Assembly: GCA_030626265.1 (NCBI GenBank)
Contig: DAOUPF010000131.1
Location: 1 to 5,088 of the forward strand
Direction: 5' to 3'
Length of the DNA: 5,088 bases
Source of the DNA: Sulfurovum sp.
GTDB taxonomy: Bacteria > Campylobacterota > Campylobacteria > Campylobacterales > Sulfurovaceae
Shown here: piece by piece, positions 1 to 5,084 of the stretch
Numbering within the stretch: position 1 is the stretch's first letter
Layout: every line of letters begins with the position of its first letter
Notes under the pieces: generated by a model
What the model saw: only the letters and a program-made list of their open reading frames with translations
What the model was told of the DNA's origin: nothing
Database searches by the model: none
Made by a program: the position numbers and the translations under genes

Positions 1-24
1 CACCCCGACCTACAGGATGAATAA
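1..24 (+). CDS. 3' end of an upstream gene (partial)
   Basis: Reading frame 1 gives seven residues, HPDLQDE, followed by a TAA stop whose last A is also the first base of the next gene's ATG (TAATG, one-base overlap). The arrangement looks like the end of a translated gene coupled to the Nif3 gene. In Campylobacter jejuni and Helicobacter pylori the gene before this nif3 homologue is glyQ (glycyl-tRNA synthetase alpha subunit), so glyQ is the first guess. That rests on remembered synteny only, because seven residues cannot identify the product. Confidence 0.45.
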   Translation, partial: HPDLQDE

Positions 25-752
25 TGAAACTACAACAAATATATAACTTTTTAGACAAAATCAGCCCCTTTGAACTCCAAGAAAAATGGGATAACTCTGG
101 GTTGATTGTTGGGGATATGAACAGAGAGGTGTCTAATATCGTTCTCTCTTTAGATCTGGATGATGATATGGTAGACTCTACTGATGAGGGTACACTTTTT
201 ATAGTACATCATCCATTGATATTCTCAGGACTTACTGAGCTAGACTTTGCAAAGTACCCTTCTAATTTGATAGAAAAGATGATACTCAAAAAACAATCAC
301 TCATAGCTATGCATACAAACTTTGACAAAACTCATCTAAATAGATATGTTTTTGAGAAAGTTTTGGGCTTAAAGCTAGAGTCTCAAAATGATTTTTTATG
401 TATAGGAAAAGGTGAGTGGAAATATAAAGAATTGCTCTCCTTGCTAAGAGATAAATTAAACCTACCTACATTAAAAGTCATAGGTAAAAAAGAGATCATA
501 AAATCAATAGCACTGACCACAGGTTCGGGGGCATCTCTGATAGATGAGGTAGAGGCTGATTGCTTTTTGACTGGTGATATCAAGTATCATGATGCTATGA
601 AAGCAATGAGTGAAAACTTGATGATGGTTGACATTGGACACTATGAGAGTGAGTGCTTTTTTGGAGAGATTTTGCTGGAAGATTTGAAACTTTTAGAGAT
701 TTCGGCTATAATCATGAAATCAAAAAACCCATTTACAATAGACAATACATAA
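24..752 (+). CDS. Nif3/YbgI-family (DUF34) dinuclear metal-binding protein
   Basis: This 242-residue protein is close in length to E. coli YbgI, so it is the short form without the central PII-like insert of larger homologues. Family motifs appear in order: KWDNSGL (21-27), VHHPLIF (61-67), HTNFD (97-101), LTGDIKYHDA (182-191) and DIGHYESE (203-210). By comparison with YbgI the two-metal site would use His62, His63, Asp101, His206 and Glu210, and all are present, so the fold should be intact. Databases often label the family 'GTP cyclohydrolase 1 type 2', but its physiological reaction is unresolved. It is presumably cytosolic, since no signal peptide or membrane segment is seen. The ATG is chosen because AGGA (14-17) lies six bases upstream and the start overlaps the previous stop, which suggests cotranscription with the upstream gene. 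The zinc-ribbon gene follows 42 bases later, as in Campylobacter and Helicobacter. Confidence 0.93.
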   Translation: MKLQQIYNFLDKISPFELQEKWDNSGLIVGDMNREVSNIVLSLDLDDDMVDSTDEGTLFIVHHPLIFSGLTELDFAKYPSNLIEKMILKKQSLIAMHTNFDKTHLNRYVFEKVLGLKLESQNDFLCIGKGEWKYKELLSLLRDKLNLPTLKVIGKKEIIKSIALTTGSGASLIDEVEADCFLTGDIKYHDAMKAMSENLMMVDIGHYESECFFGEILLEDLKLLEISAIIMKSKNPFTIDNT

Positions 753-782
753 TAATGCCAAATAAATTGTAATTTACCACCC

Positions 783-788
783 AAAGGA
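783..788 (+). promoter_or_regulatory. Shine-Dalgarno fixing a TTG start
   Basis: AAAGGA lies six bases before a TTG codon at 795. No ATG or GTG at this point gives the conserved N-terminus, so this site decides the start of the zinc-ribbon gene. Confidence 0.75.
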
Positions 789-794
789 TATAGA

Positions 795-1520
795 TTGAAT
801 AAACATCTAGTAGAGTTAGTAGAGCTCTCAAAAATAGACAAGAGTGTTGATAGTTTTACCCCACAAATAGAAGCTGCACAAAATAAAATTGCAAGAGAGC
901 AAAACAAAGTTGATGAAGTAACACAAAAGATAGAGTCACTTCAAAAGATAATTGAAGATAATAGTGGGAAAATAGTAACTTATGAAGAGCAGATTACGAC
1001 TATAGATGAGCAGCTAAAAGATATTCAGAAGAAAAACAAAATCATCACTAGCGAGAGAGAGATGAAAGCTCTATCTATGGAAGAAGAGCTTGCCAAAGAG
1101 AAGCTTACTTTCGCCAATGAAGAGATAGAGAGACTAGGCAAGGTAAATAATGTAAAGAAAGCAGATACTGAGGAGCTAGAAGCTACTCTAGAAGAGTTAT
1201 CTGTTTCAGTTGAAGATATCAAAAAAGTAGCCCAAAAAGAGCTATCTAGTATAGAGAAACAGAAAGAGGGATTATATAAAAAGAGAGTAGATAGTGTATC
1301 TACAATCGATCAAAAGATTCTCGCTTTTTATGAAAAAGTTAGAAAATGGGCAGGAAATACAGCTGTAGTAGCTGTCAAAAAGCAGGCATGTTATGGCTGT
1401 TATATGAAAATCAATGATAAAACTTATAGTGAAGTTATCAGGGGTGAAGAGATTATAGGTTGTCCACATTGTGGTAGAATTCTTTATCTAGATAGAGAAA
1501 CATCAGAAGTTGAAGCATAG
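795..1520 (+). CDS. Coiled-coil C4 zinc-ribbon protein, HP0958/FlgZ-like
   Basis: This 241-residue protein has a long, charged, heptad-like helical region (about 10-175, rich in E, K, I and L), predicted to form an antiparallel coiled coil. A C-terminal zinc ribbon follows, with ligands Cys199-x2-Cys202 and Cys223-x2-Cys226 (KQACYGCY and GCPHCGRILY). This is the DUF164/C4-type zinc-ribbon architecture. The start MNKHLVELVELSKIDK and the FYEKVRKWAGNTAVVAVKKQACYGC block closely resemble what I remember of H. pylori HP0958. That protein stabilises sigma-54 (RpoN) and binds flaA mRNA, supporting flagellar assembly. A similar role here is inference, and the gene could serve a broader purpose in a non-motile species. 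The start is TTG, supported by AAAGGA at 783-788 and by the HP0958-like N-terminus. It is probably cotranscribed with the Nif3 gene, with no terminator visible in the 42-base gap, and it is followed by a hairpin terminator. Confidence 0.9.
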   Translation: MNKHLVELVELSKIDKSVDSFTPQIEAAQNKIAREQNKVDEVTQKIESLQKIIEDNSGKIVTYEEQITTIDEQLKDIQKKNKIITSEREMKALSMEEELAKEKLTFANEEIERLGKVNNVKKADTEELEATLEELSVSVEDIKKVAQKELSSIEKQKEGLYKKRVDSVSTIDQKILAFYEKVRKWAGNTAVVAVKKQACYGCYMKINDKTYSEVIRGEEIIGCPHCGRILYLDRETSEVEA

Positions 1521-1534
1521 ATAACTCCTTTTTC

Positions 1535-1577
1535 TCTCTGTGCCTTGATTCTATTTTAGACATGGCATAGAGATTTT
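1535..1577 (+). terminator. Intrinsic terminator after the zinc-ribbon gene
   Basis: TCTCTGTGCC (1535-1544) pairs fully with GGCATAGAGA (1564-1573): ten base pairs, one of them G-U. The 19-base loop can form a small inner stem, TCTA (1550-1553) with TAGA (1557-1560). TTTT (1574-1577) follows directly. It starts 15 bases after the zinc-ribbon stop codon, so it probably ends the upstream transcription unit. On the minus strand there is no T-run after the stem, so it should act in one direction. Confidence 0.72.
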
Positions 1578-1591
1578 ATATTCTGCACGAT

Positions 1592-1619
1592 TTTATAGAT
1601 ACTACAAAAACGATACAAT
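1592..1619 (+). promoter_or_regulatory. Probable promoter region of the pseudouridine synthase gene
   Basis: After the terminator the next gene needs its own promoter. Two -10-like boxes fit: TATAGA (1594-1599), inside a 15-base element that recurs before ffh, and TACAAT (1614-1619). No clear -35 box is seen, as is usual for Campylobacterota sigma-70 promoters, which rely on upstream AT-rich sequence. Which box is used cannot be told from the sequence. Confidence 0.45.
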
Positions 1620-1644
1620 AACTTAATTAAAAGAAAGACAAGAC

Positions 1645-2376
1645 ATGGAACAAGCATACAAACTACTAGCACAAGAAAAAGAGATATCCAATAAGAAAGC
1701 AAAAGAGCTCATCGATAGAGGATTGGTCTTTGTCGGTGATAGAAAAGTCAAAATAGCAAGAGCACCACTTCCAGAAGACACTTTCTTTCGTATTGAGATG
1801 CCAGAAGATATCACTATCATCTATGAAGACGAGGATATAGTAGCAGTAAACAAACCAGCCAATATAGACAGCTATGATGTCCAAGATGCTATCGATGGAG
1901 CAGAGCTACTGCATAGGCTTGATCGTGATACCAGTGGAGTATTGTTGTTAGGCAAGAGTGAGAAGTTCATCAAAAAGGCTGTAGGGGAATTTCGTGCTCG
2001 CCGTGTATACAAGGAGTATATAGCGTGGGTAGAGGGTGTAGTATATGAAGATATGGAGATAGATGCCCCTATACACACTATCAAGAAAGGTAAAGCATTC
2101 TCAAAGATAGATGAGAGAATAGGAAGACCAGCTTTCACCAAAGTATCTCCAGATGAGATACAAGGCAAAAAAAGTAAAGTTAAAATCGTCATAAGTACAG
2201 GCAGAACTCACCAAATTCGTGTGCATATGGCACATATAGGGCATCCTGTAGTAGGTGATGAACAGTATGGCAGCAGAACACAAGCTAAGAGAACACTATT
2301 ACACGCTAGAAAGGTTGTACTATTAGGAAGAGAGTATATAGCCCCTGTGCCAGCAGATATAAAGAGATACAAATAA
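1645..2376 (+). CDS. RluA-family RNA pseudouridine synthase
   Basis: This enzyme isomerises uridine to pseudouridine in rRNA or tRNA in the cytosol; which position cannot be read from the sequence. The 243-residue protein has an N-terminal S4-like RNA-binding segment (about 3-50, with KKAKELIDRGLVFVGDRKV). The catalytic domain follows. Motif II is HRLDRDTSG (90-98) with catalytic Asp93, then YKEY (122-125), and GRTHQIRVHMAHIGHPVVGD (186-205) as the conserved C-terminal motif. Length suits the short epsilonproteobacterial branch (HP0956/Cj0708-like). The segment after NKPA is NIDSYD rather than the common NKPAGLxVHP pattern, which is a diverged motif I. The ATG has only a weak purine-rich site upstream (AAGAAAG, about 1631-1637), suggesting modest translation. 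It lies 124 bases after the zinc-ribbon gene, behind a terminator, so it begins a new unit that may continue into ffh, because no terminator is seen after it. Confidence 0.92.
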   Translation: MEQAYKLLAQEKEISNKKAKELIDRGLVFVGDRKVKIARAPLPEDTFFRIEMPEDITIIYEDEDIVAVNKPANIDSYDVQDAIDGAELLHRLDRDTSGVLLLGKSEKFIKKAVGEFRARRVYKEYIAWVEGVVYEDMEIDAPIHTIKKGKAFSKIDERIGRPAFTKVSPDEIQGKKSKVKIVISTGRTHQIRVHMAHIGHPVVGDEQYGSRTQAKRTLLHARKVVLLGREYIAPVPADIKRYK

Positions 2377-2385
2377 TTTATTAGG

Positions 2386-2425
2386 TAAAATCGCAATACT
2401 AAAATTAAAATCGTAACTAAAAAAT
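2386..2425 (+). repeat. Imperfect 20-base tandem repeat with -10-like boxes before ffh
   Basis: TAAAATCGCAA (2386-2396) and TAAAATCGTAA (2406-2416) start exactly 20 bases apart, and each is followed by an A-rich tail. The first copy, in the context AGGTAAAATCGC after a T-rich stretch, resembles a Campylobacterota -10 box (TAAAAT, 2386-2391); the second contains TAAAAT at 2406-2411. This could be a double promoter for ffh or a protein-binding site. A chance duplication in AT-rich DNA is also possible. Confidence 0.4.
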
Positions 2426-2435
2426 ACGGTAAATC

Positions 2436-2457
2436 TAGTATCTATTTATAGATACTA
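2436..2457. repeat. Perfect inverted repeat in the ffh leader
   Basis: The arms TAGTATCTAT (2436-2445) and ATAGATACTA (2448-2457) are exact reverse complements separated by TT. As RNA this would form a nine-pair AU-rich hairpin with a four-base loop, ending three bases before the AAGGA (2461-2465) of ffh. As DNA it is a symmetric operator-like site. The right half lies within TTTATAGATACTACA (2445-2459), which is repeated exactly at 1592-1606 before the pseudouridine synthase gene, without the left arm. No T-run follows, so it is not a terminator. Confidence 0.55.
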
Positions 2458-2474
2458 CAGAAGGACTTATACAT

Positions 2475-3833
2475 ATGTTCGATACATTAACAGATAGTTT
2501 TAAAAATGCTATTGGCAAAATTAGATTTCATGATGATGAGAAAGCACTAAAAAAAGCTATAACAGAGCTCAAAAAATCTCTACTCAAAGCGGATGTTCAT
2601 CATAAAGTTGTAAAAGAGCTGATTTCAACTGTAGAGAGAGAAACTAAAGCTAATGGTATAGGTAAAGATAACTTTTTACTCTCACTTCAAAATGAGCTTT
2701 TGCGTATATTGACAGCAGAGGGAAATCAAGGCTTTGCCTTTGCTTCCAAACCACCTACAGTAGTGCTAATGAGTGGATTGCAAGGTTCAGGAAAGACTAC
2801 TACTACGGGTAAGCTAGCATATATGCTCAAAGAGCAGAAAAAAAAGAAAGTCCTTATAGCAGCAGCAGACCTCCAGCGACTAGCAGCAGTAGAACAACTT
2901 CGTCAGATATGTGCAGATATAGAGGTAGAGCTAGTAGCGGATGAGAATGCTGAACCAGAGGAGATAGTTAGACAAGCTATTGCCAAAGCAGAGGCGGAGC
3001 TTTATGATGTAGTACTCATAGATACAGCAGGTCGTTTGGCCATAGATGATGAGCTGATGGATCAGCTATACCGTGTCAAAGAGATAGCAAATCCTGATGA
3101 GATATTTTATGTAGCTGATGCTATGACTGGTATGGATGCAGTACGAACAGCTACTACCTTTAAAGAGAAGATAGGAATTACAGGTGTAGTTCTGAGTAAG
3201 TTTGATGGTGATAGCAAAGGAGGAGTAGCTTTGGGTATTGCACATCAAGTAGGTGTTCCTCTACGTTTCATAGGATCTGGTGAAAAGATGCCAGATTTGG
3301 ATGTGTTTATTCCAGAGCGTATCACAAGTAGACTAATGGGTTCTGGTGATATCGAGGGATTAGCCGAAAAAACAGCTGCTATCATAGATGAAAAAACAGC
3401 CAAAAAGATGACTACCAAGCTCAAAAAAGGGCAGTTCAATTTCAACGATTTTCTAGAGCAGATGGAGCAGATGAAAAAGCTAGGCTCCATGAAGTCTATC
3501 ATGGGTATGATTCCTGGTATGGGTAACATGGCAAAACAGATAGGTGATATGGATCTGGAGAATTCTAGTGAGATGAACTCTATCAAGGCTATGATAGGTT
3601 CTATGACCAAAAAAGAGAGAGAAAACCCAGATCTACTCAACAATACACGCAAACGCCGGATAGCAGTAGGGGCAGGACTAGAAGCCATGCAGGTAAATCG
3701 TGTACTAAAACAGTTCAAAAATGCAGCAAAAATGGCAAAAAAGATGTCTACAAAAGGTGGCATGAAACAGATGCAAGACATGATGGGACAGATGGGTGGA
3801 GGAGGCGGAAGCTTCCCTGGGATGAGACGGTAG
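2475..3833 (+). CDS. ffh: Signal recognition particle protein Ffh (SRP54 GTPase)
   Basis: Ffh binds 4.5S/SRP RNA and signal sequences of nascent membrane proteins, then pairs with FtsY for delivery to the SecYEG translocon. The 452-residue length is typical. The N-domain helical bundle covers about 1-90. The G domain has the P-loop GLQGSGKTTTTGKLA (101-115), the DLQRLAAVEQL insertion-box region (132-142), DTAGR (183-187), SKFDGDSKGG (241-250, the TKxD-type guanine-specificity motif) and GSGEKMPDLDVF (267-278). The methionine-rich M domain (about 295-435) includes the RNA-binding motif TRKRRIAVGAG (391-401) and a Gly/Met-rich tail. Ser for Thr in the guanine motif, Leu for Pro in DxxRPAA and AG for SG in the RNA motif differ from E. 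coli but look like lineage variants. The start has AAGGA (2461-2465) nine bases upstream. In relatives rpsP follows, whereas here an ORF6N gene does. The SRP RNA gene is not in this window. Confidence 0.98.
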   Translation: MFDTLTDSFKNAIGKIRFHDDEKALKKAITELKKSLLKADVHHKVVKELISTVERETKANGIGKDNFLLSLQNELLRILTAEGNQGFAFASKPPTVVLMSGLQGSGKTTTTGKLAYMLKEQKKKKVLIAAADLQRLAAVEQLRQICADIEVELVADENAEPEEIVRQAIAKAEAELYDVVLIDTAGRLAIDDELMDQLYRVKEIANPDEIFYVADAMTGMDAVRTATTFKEKIGITGVVLSKFDGDSKGGVALGIAHQVGVPLRFIGSGEKMPDLDVFIPERITSRLMGSGDIEGLAEKTAAIIDEKTAKKMTTKLKKGQFNFNDFLEQMEQMKKLGSMKSIMGMIPGMGNMAKQIGDMDLENSSEMNSIKAMIGSMTKKERENPDLLNNTRKRRIAVGAGLEAMQVNRVLKQFKNAAKMAKKMSTKGGMKQMQDMMGQMGGGGGSFPGMRR

Positions 3834-3837
3834 ATAC

Positions 3838-3864
3838 AAAAATATGACAATTTGACATATTTTT
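3838..3864. terminator. Weak, symmetrical hairpin after ffh
   Basis: AAAAATATG (3838-3846) and CATATTTTT (3856-3864) are perfect reverse complements around a nine-base loop, starting four bases after the ffh stop. The right arm ends in five T's and, on the minus strand, the left arm does too, which is the layout of a bidirectional terminator. Only one of nine pairs is G-C, so termination may be inefficient and some transcription could continue into the ORF6N gene. Confidence 0.45.
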
Positions 3865-3874
3865 ACCCATAAGC

Positions 3875-3892
3875 AATTTTTTCTATTACAAT
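3875..3892 (+). promoter_or_regulatory. Probable promoter of the ORF6N-radC unit
   Basis: A T-rich tract (ATTTTTTCTAT, from about 3876) precedes a TACAAT box (3887-3892), matching the Campylobacterota pattern of a -10 element with AT-rich upstream sequence in place of a -35. The same TACAATA string occurs at 1614-1620 before the pseudouridine synthase gene. Transcription would start near 3899-3900, giving a leader of about 20 bases. Confidence 0.45.
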
Positions 3893-3906
3893 ACTCTTAT
3901 ACTATG

Positions 3907-3914
3907 TAGGAGGA
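3907..3914 (+). promoter_or_regulatory. Very strong Shine-Dalgarno of the ORF6N gene
   Basis: TAGGAGGA lies four bases before the ATG at 3919 and is close to a full match to the 16S rRNA 3' end. It is the strongest ribosome binding site in the window, clearly better than those of the housekeeping genes, and it fixes the start codon. Confidence 0.85.
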
Positions 3915-3918
3915 TATT

Positions 3919-4428
3919 ATGGATGAGTTGGTAGTACAGGGTGAGATAAGTAGCCGTATATTGACATTGCGTGGCAAGCAGGTGATGTTAGTTAGGGATT
4001 TTTCAGAGATTTATCAAGTAGAAAATAGAGTGCTAAATCAAGCAGTCAAAAGAAACTTAGATAGATTTCCAGATGATTTTATATTTCAGCTTAGTAAAGA
4101 AGAGTTTGAAAACTTGAAATCACAAATTGTGATATCAAGTTCAGAACATGGTGGAGTTCGTAAAATGCCCCATGCCTTTACAGAAGAAGGTATCTATATG
4201 TTGGCTACGGTATTGCGTAGTCCTATAGCCACACAGACAAGTATATCTATCATACGAACATTTAAAAAACTCCGAGAGTTCTCCAATCACTATAATGCCT
4301 TAGCCAAGCAACTTATTACCATCGACCGCAAGCATGACAAGCACTACAAGGAGCTGAAAAAAGCACTAGATACTCTCATCTCTAAGTCAGAAGCTGTAGA
4401 TATAGCCAATATAGGATTTTTGAAATGA
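3919..4428 (+). CDS. ORF6N-domain DNA-binding protein
   Basis: This 169-residue protein carries an ORF6N (KilA-N-related) domain over about 12-114. The pattern is LRGKQVMLVRDFSEIY (17-32), NQAVKRNLDRFPDDFIFQLSKEEF (40-63), the GGVRKMPHAFTEEGIYMLATVL block (78-99), and SISIIRTFKKLREF (108-121). A lysine-rich helical tail follows (about 122-158). The ending in IGFLK fits my recollection of an IGF-like C-terminus in full-length family members, so the protein seems complete. The domain is known from phage and viral proteins and antirepressor-like regulators and is thought to bind DNA; no reaction is established. The gene has its own promoter-like region and a very strong Shine-Dalgarno. Its TGA overlaps the radC ATG in an ATGA, so the two are almost certainly cotranscribed and translationally coupled. 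Base composition and codon choice look like the neighbours', giving no clear sign of recent transfer. A role controlling the radC unit, or acting with it, is inference. Confidence 0.85.
   Translation: MDELVVQGEISSRILTLRGKQVMLVRDFSEIYQVENRVLNQAVKRNLDRFPDDFIFQLSKEEFENLKSQIVISSSEHGGVRKMPHAFTEEGIYMLATVLRSPIATQTSISIIRTFKKLREFSNHYNALAKQLITIDRKHDKHYKELKKALDTLISKSEAVDIANIGFLK
4412..4416 (+). promoter_or_regulatory. Internal Shine-Dalgarno and coupling site for radC
   Basis: TAGGA sits inside the last codons of the ORF6N gene, eight bases before the radC ATG at 4425. The ATGA at 4425-4428 joins the radC start to the ORF6N stop, a standard arrangement for translational reinitiation. Confidence 0.7.
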
Positions 4429-5084
4429 AAACTATAAAGCAACTGCACAAAGATGATAAGCCTAGAGAAAAACTTATAACCAAAGGTGTGAAAGCTCTAA
4501 AAAACGATGAACTCTTAGCCATACTTCTTGGCTCAGGTGTGCAGGGCAAAGATGTTCGTAAGTTAGCCAAAGAGATAGTTGCTATGATGGATGAGGACTT
4601 CAACAACCTTAGTCTGGAAAAACTTTGTGATATTCATGGTTTAGGCTTAGCTAAAGCTTCTCAAATACTAGCTTCCATAGAGCTAAGCAAACGCTATCTT
4701 ATACGCTCCAACAAACGTATCACCTCTGCGGCAGAAGTATATGAAGAACTCAAATCTTTTAGTACAAAAAGCCAAGAGTATTTCCTGACTATCACTTTAG
4801 ATGGTGCATCTCACATCATCAATACACGAACAGTATTTATAGGTACACTCAACCAAAGCTTAGTCCACCCTAGAGAGGTCTTCACCGATGCTATCGCAGA
4901 TAGAGCAGCAGGCATCATCATAGCACATAACCACCCATCAGGTACACTAGCAGCAAGTAGAGCAGATATACAGATAACACAGAGACTAAAGGAAGTATCC
5001 AAGCTGGTAGGTATAGAATTGCTTGATCATGTGATATTGGCAAAGGATGGATTTTACTCTTTTTCGGATGAGGGGTTGTTATGA
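4425..5084 (+). CDS. radC: RadC-family JAB/MPN metalloprotein (UPF0758)
   Basis: This 219-residue protein has the full RadC architecture. The N-terminal UPF0758 helical region is PREKLITKGVKALKNDELL (13-31) with AILLGSGVQGKDVRKLAKEI (32-51). A helix-hairpin-helix-like segment follows, IHGLGLAKASQILASIELSKR (70-90). The C-terminal JAB/MPN domain (about 98-219) has HPREVF (148-153), with Glu151 as the likely acidic residue. AHNHPSG (167-173) supplies His168 and His170, followed by Ser178 and Asp181, so the zinc-site pattern HxH...SxxD is intact. The name 'DNA repair protein' is historical: the E. coli radC102 phenotype was traced to recG, and the biochemical role remains uncertain. RadC genes are frequent on plasmids, phages and islands, but chromosomal copies are also common. 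The start is fixed by the ATGA overlap with the ORF6N gene and TAGGA upstream. Its own stop overlaps another ATG at 5081, so it appears to be the middle gene of a coupled unit. Confidence 0.95.
   Translation: MKTIKQLHKDDKPREKLITKGVKALKNDELLAILLGSGVQGKDVRKLAKEIVAMMDEDFNNLSLEKLCDIHGLGLAKASQILASIELSKRYLIRSNKRITSAAEVYEELKSFSTKSQEYFLTITLDGASHIINTRTVFIGTLNQSLVHPREVFTDAIADRAAGIIIAHNHPSGTLAASRADIQITQRLKEVSKLVGIELLDHVILAKDGFYSFSDEGLL

Noticed and set aside
757..778. Small inverted repeat (TAAATT/AATTTA) between the Nif3 and zinc-ribbon genes
   Set aside because: It has only six A/T pairs with a two-base spacer and no T-run, which is expected by chance in such AT-rich DNA. The two genes are likely cotranscribed.
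753..794. Possible separate promoter for the HP0958-like gene
   Set aside because: The 42-base gap shows no convincing -10 box, and there is no terminator upstream of it.
1611..1616. CGATAC resembling part of a sigma-28 (FliA) -10 box before the pseudouridine synthase gene
   Set aside because: No matching -35 element is seen at the right distance, and the downstream gene is not flagellar.
1872..2192. 106-codon minus-strand open frame inside the pseudouridine synthase gene
   Set aside because: It is antisense to a clearly functional domain, with no recognisable motif. Other minus-strand frames in the window are rejected for the same reason.
3245..3850. 201-codon open frame on the minus strand opposite the 3' part of ffh
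   Set aside because: It lies wholly antisense to the conserved M domain of ffh apart from its first few codons, and its Ser/Ile/Phe/Cys-rich composition is what antisense of Met/Lys/Gly-rich sequence produces. No family motif is visible.
4425..5084. RadC as a proven DNA repair enzyme
   Set aside because: The historical E. coli radC phenotype belongs to recG. Only the fold and metal motif can be claimed.
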